Of a stretch of DNA of 45,297 nucleotides, positions 16,578 to 24,313 are shown in pieces. This stretch comes from JAVBLU01 sp031553225 (lineage in GTDB: Bacteria > Bacillota > Clostridia > Christensenellales > UBA1750), in contig JAVBLU010000031.1 in the NCBI GenBank assembly GCA_031553225.1, positions 1 through 45,297 of the forward strand, given 5' to 3'. The notes under the pieces are model-generated. The model saw only the letters and a list, made by a program, of their open reading frames with translations. It was not told the DNA's origin and did no database searches. Each line of letters begins with the position of its first letter. Within the stretch, counting starts at the first letter, position 1. The position numbers and the translations under genes are program-made.

Positions 16578-17830
16578 AGCGTTCTCCTTTCGATGCTCGC
16601 GCCCAGCGCGCGGAGCTTCTCGTCCAGGTGCTCGTACCCGCGGTCGATGTAGTGGATGTTGTGCACGGTGGTCGTGCCCCGGGCCATCATGCCGGCCAGC
16701 ACAAGCGCCGCGCCGCAGCGCAGGTCGGTGGCATACACGTCCGTGCCGGTCAAATAGTCCGCGCCCTCGATGGTGGCGACGTTCTCCTGCACCGAGGACA
16801 CAGCGCCCATGCGCGCAAGCTCGTGCATCTGCTTTAGGCGGTCGTCGAATATGTTCTCGATGATGACGGACGTGCCGCGCGCCGTGGTGAGCATGGCGGA
16901 AATGGGCTGCTGAAGATCCGTGGGAAAGCCCGGGTACTCCAAGGTTTTCACGTTTACATGGCGGTGCGCGCCCGTTGAGGAGACGCGGATCATGTCGTCC
17001 CCCTCCTCCACGCGCGCGCCCATCTCCAAAAGCTTGGCGGTTACGGCTTCCATGTGGGCGGGAATCGCGCCGGAGATGAGCACGTTTCCGCGCGTGGCCG
17101 CGGCCATCAGCATCAGCGTGCCGGTCTCAATCTGGTCGGGAATGATCGTGTAGGACGACTCGTGCAGGCGCTGCGCCCCGCGGATGCGGATGGCGGAGGT
17201 ACCCGCGCCCTTGATGTTGCCGCCCATGGAGTTGATGAAGTTCGCCACGTCCACCACGTGCGGCTCGCGCGCGGCGTTCGTGATGATCGTATTGCCCTGC
17301 GCCTTGGTGGCGGCCAGCATCAAATTGATGGTCGCGCCCACGCTCGCGCGGTCCAGGTACACCTCCGCGCCGTGCAGGCCGGGCGTGACGCCCGTAAACC
17401 CCTGCTCGTTGTAAGCAAGCTGCGCGCCCATCTGCTGCAGGCCCTTGATGTGCAAATCAAAAGCCCGCGTGCCCAAATCGCACCCGCCGGGCAGCGCCAG
17501 CTCCACCCGCCCCATGCGGGAGAGCAGCACGCCCAGAAAGTAGCTGGTGGCGCGCAGGTTGCAGGCGATCGGATCGGTGCAAACGAAGGTGTGCAGGGGG
17601 CGCGGATCCACGTACAGCCCGCCGGGCGAGGGCTTGACGATCGCGCCCAGCTCCTGCATGAGCTTGCACAGCACGTGCACGTCCTCTATGTCCGACAGGT
17701 TGTCCACATAGCAGGGCTCATCGCAAAGCAGCATCGCCGGAAGGATGGCCGACGCCGCGTTTTTGGAGCCGCTCACGCGCGTCTCCCCCACCAGGCGCGC
17801 GCCGCCGGTTATGGCAAATACTTCCGCCAT
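16574..17830 (-). CDS. murA: UDP-N-acetylglucosamine 1-carboxyvinyltransferase (MurA)
   Basis: This 418-residue enzyme performs the first committed step of peptidoglycan synthesis, adding enolpyruvate from PEP to UDP-GlcNAc in the cytoplasm. Lys23-Asn24 (SGSKNAA) and Arg93 (NLRAT) are the expected substrate-binding residues. The catalytic cysteine is Cys117 in LPGGCDLGTRAFDLHI, so this is the fosfomycin-binding Cys form. The rest follows the family to the end (IDRGYEHLDEKLRALGA). I placed the start at the ATG at 17830, after GAGGGCGG; the frame continues upstream through the fmdB-like gene but without family sequence. The gene follows the zinc-ribbon gene by 10 bases and overlaps the UroD-like gene. 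Firmicutes often carry a second murA, so this may be one of two. Confidence 0.95.
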   Translation of the reverse strand: MAEVFAITGGARLVGETRVSGSKNAASAILPAMLLCDEPCYVDNLSDIEDVHVLCKLMQELGAIVKPSPGGLYVDPRPLHTFVCTDPIACNLRATSYFLGVLLSRMGRVELALPGGCDLGTRAFDLHIKGLQQMGAQLAYNEQGFTGVTPGLHGAEVYLDRASVGATINLMLAATKAQGNTIITNAAREPHVVDVANFINSMGGNIKGAGTSAIRIRGAQRLHESSYTIIPDQIETGTLMLMAAATRGNVLISGAIPAHMEAVTAKLLEMGARVEEGDDMIRVSSTGAHRHVNVKTLEYPGFPTDLQQPISAMLTTARGTSVIIENIFDDRLKQMHELARMGAVSSVQENVATIEGADYLTGTDVYATDLRCGAALVLAGMMARGTTTVHNIHYIDRGYEHLDEKLRALGASIERRTL

Positions 17831-17840
17831 CGTGCCGCCC

Positions 17841-18059
17841 TCAGTGCGCGCCGTACGGGCAGGTCGGGCAGGATCCCCCCGCGCCGCCCGGGCAGGCGGG
17901 CGCCGACGCGGCGGGCGCAGGTTTGTTGCAAACGCCCTCGTACAGACGCTGCGCGGGGGCGCGGCATTCGGGGCAGGTGGCGTCCTTGATGCTTTCCAGG
18001 CGAATGAGCGCGTCAAACTTATGGCCGCACTGCGTGCAGCGGAATTGTAGCAGCGGCAT
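17841..18059 (-). CDS. FmdB-family zinc-ribbon protein
   Basis: This 72-residue protein begins with the FmdB/TIGR02605 pattern: MPLLQFRCTQCGHKFD, with a zinc ribbon of Cys8, Cys11, Cys29 and Cys32. The C-terminal half is Ala/Pro/Gly-rich and adds CPGGAGGSCPTCP, three further cysteines that could bind another metal. The family is named after a putative regulator of formamidase genes, but its biochemical role is unsettled. It is the first gene of the murA operon, 30 bases downstream of a strong promoter and 10 bases before murA. The start is supported by GAGGTG upstream and by the conserved N-terminal Met-Pro. Confidence 0.85.
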   Translation of the reverse strand: MPLLQFRCTQCGHKFDALIRLESIKDATCPECRAPAQRLYEGVCNKPAPAASAPACPGGAGGSCPTCPYGAH

Positions 18060-18088
18060 GCGAGCACCTCAACAAACGTATTTTGTAC

Positions 18089-18117
18089 ATTATACCGCCC
18101 CCGCCGCCGCTTGGCAA
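18089..18117 (-). promoter_or_regulatory. Strong sigma-A-type promoter of the fmdB-murA operon
   Basis: On the minus strand TTGCCA (18112-18117) and TATAAT (18089-18094) are separated by exactly 17 bp. The transcript would start near 18082, about 22 nt before the FmdB-like ATG. Confidence 0.85.
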
Positions 18118-18161
18118 TCGCCCCGCGGTATTCCCGCCGGGTAAAACCTCGTCCGCCGGGG

Positions 18162-18890
18162 TTACAGGCGCGCAAGCCATCCCTTCAGCGTTTGCGCGTC
18201 CGCAAGGAACTGCTCCTCGCTCTCGTCCTTCACAAACTCCAAAAGCGCCCACTCGGCCGCGCGCGCCAGGGGCAGAAGGGGCCGCCATTTCGCCTCGCCC
18301 TCGGCGAGCGGCCGCCGTTCCTGCCCGTTCCAGTGGAACACGTGCAGGCGCACGGCCTGCTCGGCAACGCCCCGCAGCGACTGCTTCAGCTGCTTCTCCT
18401 CATAGCCCACGTTGGGCTGCCAGTAGGTCTTGGCGAAGGGCACCTCGCCAAGCAGCCGCTCGGCAGAGGCGGGCGTGTCCGTCAGGGTGCCTCCGTGATA
18501 TTCAAAGGCCAGGGTGACGCCGTTGTCGTGGCACATCTGGGCGCACTTCGCCGCGTCCGCCGTAATGCGCGCGCGCATGGCGGACGTGCATCCCGCCGAA
18601 GCGATGCGCCCCGCCCATACGCGGATCACCTTGGCCTCAAGCGCAAGAGCCGTGGTGAGGCACTCGTGAAAGCGGTCGCCATCGCACCGGTAGTACGAGC
18701 CGTAGGAAGACACCGCCAGCCCCGCGTCGCGCGTCATGCGGGCGACGCGCAGCGCCAGCGCCTCATCGCCCGGGGGGACGTGCACGTCCCCGCCCCACTC
18801 GATGCCGTCAAGGCCCGCGCGGCGCGCCAGATCGACGATCTTTTCCGGCGCAAGCTGCCGGAACGTGACGGATACCAGGCCGCTGTTCAT
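18162..18890 (-). CDS. Sugar phosphate isomerase/epimerase-like TIM-barrel protein
   Basis: This 242-residue protein belongs to the xylose-isomerase-like/AP-endonuclease-2 superfamily, metal-dependent barrels that isomerise sugars or inositols. Landmarks are GLDGIEWGGDVHVP near the N-terminus, KVIRVWAG in the middle, LAFEYHGGTLTD with a probable metal-binding Glu and His, and LHVFHWNG, where another His is expected. It overlaps the truA stop by four bases (ATGA), so it is coupled to that housekeeping gene although the functions look unrelated. The family covers many substrates, and none can be chosen here. The second such gene in this window (29164-29925) is clearly different in sequence. Confidence 0.78.
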   Translation of the reverse strand: MNSGLVSVTFRQLAPEKIVDLARRAGLDGIEWGGDVHVPPGDEALALRVARMTRDAGLAVSSYGSYYRCDGDRFHECLTTALALEAKVIRVWAGRIASAGCTSAMRARITADAAKCAQMCHDNGVTLAFEYHGGTLTDTPASAERLLGEVPFAKTYWQPNVGYEEKQLKQSLRGVAEQAVRLHVFHWNGQERRPLAEGEAKWRPLLPLARAAEWALLEFVKDESEEQFLADAQTLKGWLARL

Positions 18891-19660
18891 ACCGTCGCCT
18901 CCATCCTCAGGTCGGGCAGGTCAAAGGGATAGTGCACGCGCAGAAGCGTTAAGCCGCAGGCCGGGGCGGTGGCGCCGCAGCACAGCCGGTCGCGGCTGTC
19001 GATCGCCCGCCGCAGGGCGTCTACGGGAAGACGGCCCTGACCCACGTCCATCAGGGTGCCGGCCAGAATGCGCACCATGTTGTACAAGAACCCGTCGCCG
19101 GACACTTGGATGGTGACCAGCGCGCCCTCGCGCTCCACCGACAGGGCGGTGATCGTGCGCGTGCGGTCCTTCACGGCGCTTCCCGCGGCGCACAGGGCGG
19201 AAAAGTCGTGGCGGCCCAGCGCGTATTCGGCCGCCTCGCGCATCAGCGACAGATTGAGCGCAAGCGGCGCGTGCGCGCGGTCCAGGCGGAAAAGCGCCGG
19301 TGCGCAGGGCGCGTTGTGGATGCGGTAGCGGTACGTCTTGCCGCAGGCGTGGTAACGGGCGTGAAAGGTGGGGGAGCAGTACCCCGACGCCTGCACGCGC
19401 ACGTCGGCCGGCAGGCGCGTGTTCAGGGCCAGGGCCAGCTTGTCCCCGGGGATGCGGCCGAGCGTGTCAAAATGCGCCACCTGCCCCAGCGCATGCACGC
19501 CGGCATCCGTGCGGGACGCGCCCACCATGGCCACCCGCTCGCCTGTCAGGTCGGCAAAGGCCTCCTCCAAACGCTGCTGCACGGTCATGGCGTTGTTCTG
19601 GCGCTGCCAGCCCGCAAAGGCCGTGCCGTCATACTCCACCAGCAGGCGCGCGCGCTTCAC
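18887..19660 (-). CDS. truA: tRNA pseudouridine(38-40) synthase TruA
   Basis: This 257-residue enzyme converts U38-U40 of the tRNA anticodon stem to pseudouridine. The catalytic Asp52 lies in GASRTDAGVHALGQ, and the N-terminal LLVEYDGTAFAGWQRQ is the family opening. FHARYHACGKTYRYRI and GDGFLYNMVRILAGTLMDVGQGR are also diagnostic. Length is normal. It begins nine bases after ecfT and overlaps the downstream isomerase-like gene by four bases. In most Firmicutes ecfT-truA is followed by rplM-rpsI; those genes are not here. Confidence 0.96.
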   Translation of the reverse strand: MKRARLLVEYDGTAFAGWQRQNNAMTVQQRLEEAFADLTGERVAMVGASRTDAGVHALGQVAHFDTLGRIPGDKLALALNTRLPADVRVQASGYCSPTFHARYHACGKTYRYRIHNAPCAPALFRLDRAHAPLALNLSLMREAAEYALGRHDFSALCAAGSAVKDRTRTITALSVEREGALVTIQVSGDGFLYNMVRILAGTLMDVGQGRLPVDALRRAIDSRDRLCCGATAPACGLTLLRVHYPFDLPDLRMEATV

Positions 19661-19669
19661 GGCCCGCCC

Positions 19670-20461
19670 CTACAGCAGCGCCGCGAGCGCCACGAGCGCG
19701 CACAGCGCCGCGCCCGCGGCCCCGTCCGCCGCCGTCAGGCGCAGCACGCGCATGCGCGTTCGTCCCTCGCCCCCGTGGTAGCAGCGCGCCTCCATGGCCA
19801 CGGCCAGCTCGTCCGCGCGCCGGATGGCCGACACGAACAGCGGCACGAGCAAAGGCACCATGGCCCGCGCGCGGGAGAGGAGGTTTCCGGATTCAAAGTC
19901 CGCCCCGCGCGCCATCTGCGCCTTCATGATGCGGTCCGCCTCCGACAGGAGCGTGGGGATGAAGCGCAGGGCGATGGTCATCATCATGGCCAGCTCGTGC
20001 ACCGGAAAGCGCAGGCGCTTGAGCGGCGCAAACAGCCGCTCAAGCCCGTCCGTTAAGGCGATGGGCGACGTGCACAGCGTTAAAAGCGAGGTGCCCAGCA
20101 CGAGCAGAATGAGCCGCGCCATCAGCTGCAGCGCCTGCACGAGGCCCTCGGCGGTGATGCGCAGGAACTTCCAGCGGTACAGCTCGCGCCCCTCCGGCCC
20201 CATAAGCACGTTGAACACGAAGGTGAACGCCACGAGCAGCAAAATGGGCTTCAGGCCCCTGGCCAGGTACTTCATGGGAATGGCCGCCAGCTTTGCCGTA
20301 AGCGCCACGAAGAGCAGCACCGCAAGGTATCCCCAAACGCTGCGCGCCAGAAACACCGCGGCAATGTACAGCCCGGTCAGCAGGATTTTGACGCGCGGAT
20401 CCAGCCTGTGCACGGGCGAGTTGCCGGGAAAATACTGTCCGATTGTGATGTCTTTGAGCAA
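19670..20461 (-). CDS. ecfT: Energy-coupling factor transporter transmembrane protein EcfT
   Basis: This 263-residue scaffold protein of ECF vitamin/metal transporters links the ATPases EcfA1/A2 to substrate-binding S components in the membrane. The N-terminus, LKDITIGQYFPGNSPVHRLDPRVKI, is the family signature. The two coupling motifs are Ala184-Arg185-Gly186 (MARGAD) and Ala225-Arg226-Cys227 (MEARCY). Five or more helices are visible. The start is a TTG at 20461, which matches the conserved N-terminal position; the ribosome site is weak. The two ecfA ATPase genes that usually precede ecfT are missing: the upstream neighbour is an aldo/keto reductase gene. The ATPases must be encoded elsewhere. 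Confidence 0.93.
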   Translation of the reverse strand: MLKDITIGQYFPGNSPVHRLDPRVKILLTGLYIAAVFLARSVWGYLAVLLFVALTAKLAAIPMKYLARGLKPILLLVAFTFVFNVLMGPEGRELYRWKFLRITAEGLVQALQLMARLILLVLGTSLLTLCTSPIALTDGLERLFAPLKRLRFPVHELAMMMTIALRFIPTLLSEADRIMKAQMARGADFESGNLLSRARAMVPLLVPLFVSAIRRADELAVAMEARCYHGGEGRTRMRVLRLTAADGAAGAALCALVALAALL

Positions 20462-20544
20462 GTTGTCACTTCACCGCTTCAATACGTACTCGCCATGTAG
20501 TCGCCGCCCGGCTGCAAGGGCCGCGCATGATTGCGGGCTGCCGC

Positions 20545-21552
20545 CTATTGGGCGATCACGCCGTTCTCGTCCCAAAGGTCGCGCCAGTCCTGGCCCTCGC
20601 GCCACAAAAATACCTGGCCCTTAATGAGACGGCAGTTGCGGTCGATCCCCTCGATGGCGGCCATCTCCTGCTCGCTCAGGCGAGGCTGCAGGGCGGAGAG
20701 CAGATTGGCGTACAGGTGCTTTTCGTTCGTGGAGAAGGGGATGGGCGCTGCGCCGCGCTGCACGGCCCAGGCGATGGCGATGGACGCTGGGTGCACGCCG
20801 TGCCGGGCGGCGATGGACAGCATGACCGGGTCCTCCAGGTCCACCGTGTCCTCCGGGGTGCGGTCGCGCTCCGGGCGGCCGGGCGAGCCCATCGGGCAGT
20901 ACGCGATGGGGGCGATGCCGCTGCGGGTCAGGTAGCCGAAAAGCTCGCGCTGCTGCATGTGCGGGTGCATCTCCAGCTCGTTTGCGGCCGGCTTTATGCG
21001 GCAGTCGCGCAGGAGCAGCTCCATCTTGGGTATCGTCATATTCGACGTGCCGATGTGGCGCACCTTGCCCTGTTGCTGCAGTTTTTCAAACTCGCCCCAA
21101 GTCTGCATGAAGGCGTCGTGGATGTAGGGCCTGGCATTTTCGTTGCGCGCGTGCACGTCGCATCCCGCGTCGTGCGCGTTGGGAAAGGGCCAGTGCACCA
21201 GATACAGGTCCAGATACTCAAGGCGCAAATCGCGCAGCGACTGCTCGCACGTGGGGATGACGTCCTTTTTGGCGTGCCTGTCGTTCCACAGCTTGGAGGT
21301 GACGAACAGCTCCCGCCTTGGCAAGCCCTCCTGCACGGCGCTCAGCGCCTCGCCCACCTCTTTTTCGTTGCCGTACACCATGGCGCAGTCGAAGTGGCGG
21401 TAGCCGATGCGCGCGGCGGTTATTACGGCCGCCGCCACCTGCGCGGGCGTCACGCTGTCCGAGCCGAACGTGCCCATGCCTACGGCGGGCATGGACGCGC
21501 CGGAGGAGAGCGTCAGGACGGGCACGGACGAAGGATCGATCTGGTAAGCCAT
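20545..21552 (-). CDS. Aldo/keto reductase
   Basis: This is a 335-residue NAD(P)H-dependent aldo/keto reductase with a TIM-barrel fold. The full catalytic tetrad is present: Asp55, Tyr60, Lys87 and His120 (FDCAMVYG, TSKLW, LVHWP). The cofactor region near the C-terminus (IPFSTNEKHLYANL) departs from the usual IPKS pattern, so cofactor preference is unclear. The ATG is preceded by AAAGGAGG. It is 54 bases after the triple-GerMN lipoprotein gene and could be the last gene of the two-component operon, although the function seems unrelated. Substrate is unknown; 2,5-diketogluconate-type reductases are the nearest textbook relatives. Confidence 0.88.
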   Translation of the reverse strand: MAYQIDPSSVPVLTLSSGASMPAVGMGTFGSDSVTPAQVAAAVITAARIGYRHFDCAMVYGNEKEVGEALSAVQEGLPRRELFVTSKLWNDRHAKKDVIPTCEQSLRDLRLEYLDLYLVHWPFPNAHDAGCDVHARNENARPYIHDAFMQTWGEFEKLQQQGKVRHIGTSNMTIPKMELLLRDCRIKPAANELEMHPHMQQRELFGYLTRSGIAPIAYCPMGSPGRPERDRTPEDTVDLEDPVMLSIAARHGVHPASIAIAWAVQRGAAPIPFSTNEKHLYANLLSALQPRLSEQEMAAIEGIDRNCRLIKGQVFLWREGQDWRDLWDENGVIAQ

Positions 21553-21606
21553 GGGGCCGCCTCCTTTTGCATGTGTCCTTTGGAAAACCCGTGCCGCGCG
21601 GCCGCG

Positions 21607-23112
21607 CTACTGCTTGCGCACAAGGCCGGGGTTGCGCAGCAGCGGGCCGCTCAGGTCGATGTGGCCTGCCAGCGAGGTCACGCTCTGCCGCTCCACGTAG
21701 AACTGCACGCGGCGCACGCCGGTCATGTCGCACAGCGTGTTCACCACGCTGTACACCAGGTTGCGCTCCGCTTCGGGCGTCATGCCGCGGCAGGCGGCGG
21801 CCATCTCGCTCGTCATGTCCACCATGGCCACGTCCCCCTGTACCGTCACCCCGCGTATGCCGTAGGCGATGGGCGGGAAGGCGGAGACGGCCGCCGGGTC
21901 CTCGGCGGAGGTGGGGCCGTTTTGCAGCTCGGCGATGAGCGAGGCGGGCAGCACGGCGTCGGCCAGGGGCAGCGCGCGCGTTATGGGCAGCAGCGCCGAG
22001 CCGTCGCGCGAGGGAAAGTACAGCGTTACCGGCCGGCCGATGAAACGGCCGAAGACATTCCGCGTGAAGTTGGTGACGGAGGGCAGGCCGGGCAGGCTGT
22101 AGATTTGCTGGCGGTTGACCGACATGATCACCTTGCTCACCTCGGGGTAAAAGGAGGCGGCCGTAAGGATGATCGCGCCGTACACCAGCTCGGAGGGCAG
22201 GCGCTGCCGCTCCATAAAGGCAATCAGCTCGTTGGAGAACTCCAGGTACAGCGTCAGCTCATCCTCCACCACCTGCGTGTCCAGCGTCAGAAGGAAGGGC
22301 GTTTGGGGCTGGGGCACCACGCGGCGCATGGAGCGGCTGTCCACGGGCCCCCTGGCCAGCTCCTCGAACACGCTGGACAGGCATTCCGCCGGGTCCGCGC
22401 CCGAAAGCTCCACGCGCCGCACCTCCGGAACCAGGCGCAGGGCGCGCGCGTCGGCAAAGTACAAGGCGACGTCGCGGCTGTAGGTGGAATCGCTCGGCCC
22501 CGGCCCGGCATGCGCTCGGTCCAGCTCCTGTTCGCTTGCGTACTGCAGCGCCAGGAGGTTGCCGGTGTTGCGCGTAAAGGCGCCCATGGGAAGCGAGTAA
22601 CAGCTCAGGGCCATGCCCTCCACCAACAAGGACACGTAGCTGATGCCTCCGAGCTCGGTGAGCGTGTTCGTCAAAGCCACGCGCAGCAACAGCCTGTCGT
22701 ACTCCGAAAGGCCGAGCACCTCGGCGGAGAGGTTCACCGTCACCAGCTCGCCCGTCCACTCAAGGGACAGAAGGCGCGTGCCCTCGGGCGAAAGGCGCAG
22801 AAGGTCGTTGCGCACGGGCGGGGTCAGCTGCGCGCGCACCAGGGTTTCGGCGTAGGACGCGCCAGCCGGCAAAGGCAGGTCCTTTGTCTCGGCAATCAGG
22901 CGGTGCGTGCCCGCCTGCGGGTAGAACAGCACGGACCGCAGCACCTGCACGGGCCCGCCGTCCTGCCGGTACAGCGCGGGCGGCGCGGCGGACGGCGCGG
23001 GGTCGGCCTCCCCGGCCGGCGCACCCGCCGGACCGAGGGGGCTCTGGGCCGTCGCGCACCCGCAAAAGCAGCACAAAAGAAGCGCCGCCATAACGCTTAC
23101 ACCGCCGCGCAT
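21607..23112 (-). CDS. Lipoprotein with three tandem GerMN domains
   Basis: This is a 501-residue exported lipoprotein. MRGGVSVMAALLLCCFCG is the signal and Cys19 the lipid anchor, followed by a Pro/Ala linker to about residue 55. Three similar domains follow at about 57-168, 213-336 and 360-480. Each starts with an xVxLYF-type strand and ends in a helix plus strand (LTELGGISYVSLLVEG, FYPEVSKVIMSVNRQ, CDMTGVRRVQFYVERQ), as in the GerMN fold. GerM of Bacillus has two such domains and works in spore envelope assembly. I chose the ATG at 23112 because GGGAGG lies 7 nt upstream; the frame continues upstream without a signal peptide. It follows another GerMN lipoprotein and a two-component system. 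Confidence 0.82.
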   Translation of the reverse strand: MRGGVSVMAALLLCCFCGCATAQSPLGPAGAPAGEADPAPSAAPPALYRQDGGPVQVLRSVLFYPQAGTHRLIAETKDLPLPAGASYAETLVRAQLTPPVRNDLLRLSPEGTRLLSLEWTGELVTVNLSAEVLGLSEYDRLLLRVALTNTLTELGGISYVSLLVEGMALSCYSLPMGAFTRNTGNLLALQYASEQELDRAHAGPGPSDSTYSRDVALYFADARALRLVPEVRRVELSGADPAECLSSVFEELARGPVDSRSMRRVVPQPQTPFLLTLDTQVVEDELTLYLEFSNELIAFMERQRLPSELVYGAIILTAASFYPEVSKVIMSVNRQQIYSLPGLPSVTNFTRNVFGRFIGRPVTLYFPSRDGSALLPITRALPLADAVLPASLIAELQNGPTSAEDPAAVSAFPPIAYGIRGVTVQGDVAMVDMTSEMAAACRGMTPEAERNLVYSVVNTLCDMTGVRRVQFYVERQSVTSLAGHIDLSGPLLRNPGLVRKQ

Positions 23113-23197
23113 CCCGCCGCCTCCCTCCCCGCGCCGCATCCCTTGTTCGCGCGTTTCCGCATGCCGTCCCGGCCGAAAAAGCCGCAGGTTCCCTCGT

Positions 23198-24313
23198 TCA
23201 CTGCGGTATGAGCGCGGCCAGGGCGTCGTAGTCCATCTTCCACACTTCGTTCTCGCGCCGAAGAACAAGCGGCAGATGGTCGCGCTCCACAACGCCGCCC
23301 GATCGGGGCAGGAAGTTGACGTGCACGAGCAGGGTAACGCTCTGCCCATCGCCCGAAAGCAGTTCGGCGTTTTGATAGATGATCATGTCGTCGCGCAGCG
23401 TGGCGGACTTCTCGATGAAGTCGCTCACCTCCGAGATGGTGGGCCGCAGGGCGCCCTGCTCGTCACGCTGAGCGATAAAGCGGTACAGCTGCTCGGCGTT
23501 GCGGTCGCGCAGGCTCTCCAGTATGGCGCGCAGTGTCTGGCGAGGCGTAAGCAAAATGGAAAGGATCGACTCGTCGCAGGACAAGGGCCCCAGCAGCTCG
23601 TCGCTCGCCTCGCCCAGCTCGCGCTGCTGGATGCGCACGCCTTTGCCGCCCCCCTCGTCCACCAGCAGCTGCACCTGAGCGTACGCGCCGGTCTGCACAA
23701 TCGTGCTCACCAGCGCGGAAACTCCCAGCCGCCTGGTTCGCTCGGCCTCCAGCATCGATTGGTTGTTGTCGCCCAGCGTCTTGATGTCCGCGCCCTTGAC
23801 GGTTCGGGTCAAAAAATCGGCCGACAGGGTGATCGTGCACAGGCTGTCCGTGCCCTGTACGTCCAGCACTTTTGTGGTGGGCGGCAGCACGGGAAGCTTG
23901 TCGTTGGCGCTCTCCTCGCGCGGCCCGGCGATGAGCGCCTCCACTGCCAGCTTCACAAAGCGGCGCTTGTCGTCCGGCGCGTCGTGCAGGGCGAGCGTTT
24001 CCGTGGTCAGCATCAGCAGGTCGCGGTAGCGAAAGAACAGCGTGACCACGCGGTCGGTGGACGAGCCGGATATCTCGGGCGGAATGGGCACGGGCGTCGG
24101 CCCGGCGCTCTTCTCCTCGCGGATGGGGCTGATCATCATGCACGAGCACAGCGTAACGAGCGCGACAAGACAGGCGGCCAGCTGAAGCGCTCTTTGTGGT
24201 TTGCAAAAGGCCCAAAATAGCGCCGGGCTGCGACGGCAAAAGGCGATGACGGACGGCTTTCTTCCCCGCATCCGTTCCGGCGCCGTCCGGCATGCAGCTC
24301 TGTTAGGGCTCAT
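23198..24313 (-). CDS. GerMN-domain lipoprotein coupled to the histidine kinase gene
   Basis: This 371-residue envelope protein has a hydrophobic segment at about 40-57 ending in a possible lipobox, LCSC, with Cys58. A Ser/Pro linker follows, then a GerMN-like domain (about 86-218, TLFFRYRD to VQLLVDE) and an unassigned alpha/beta C-terminal domain (about 255-371) ending in VWKMDYDAL, which looks NTF2-like. The ATG at 24313 lies inside the kinase gene (11-bp overlap) after AAGGTG, so kinase and lipoprotein are co-translated. A later Met at codon 15 would shorten the cytoplasmic head before the helix. The gene order resembles mtrA-mtrB-lpqB, where the lipoprotein modulates the kinase. That function is inferred from synteny only. 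Confidence 0.78.
   Translation of the reverse strand: MSPNRAACRTAPERMRGRKPSVIAFCRRSPALFWAFCKPQRALQLAACLVALVTLCSCMMISPIREEKSAGPTPVPIPPEISGSSTDRVVTLFFRYRDLLMLTTETLALHDAPDDKRRFVKLAVEALIAGPREESANDKLPVLPPTTKVLDVQGTDSLCTITLSADFLTRTVKGADIKTLGDNNQSMLEAERTRRLGVSALVSTIVQTGAYAQVQLLVDEGGGKGVRIQQRELGEASDELLGPLSCDESILSILLTPRQTLRAILESLRDRNAEQLYRFIAQRDEQGALRPTISEVSDFIEKSATLRDDMIIYQNAELLSGDGQSVTLLVHVNFLPRSGGVVERDHLPLVLRRENEVWKMDYDALAALIPQ

Noticed and set aside
17831..18175. In-frame N-terminal extension of MurA
   Set aside because: It overlaps the FmdB-like gene and carries no family sequence; MurA begins normally at 17830.
20527..23211. An 894-codon + strand open frame
   Set aside because: It is the antisense of the aldo/keto reductase and GerMN lipoprotein genes; composition is His/Arg/Gly-rich without any recognisable domain.
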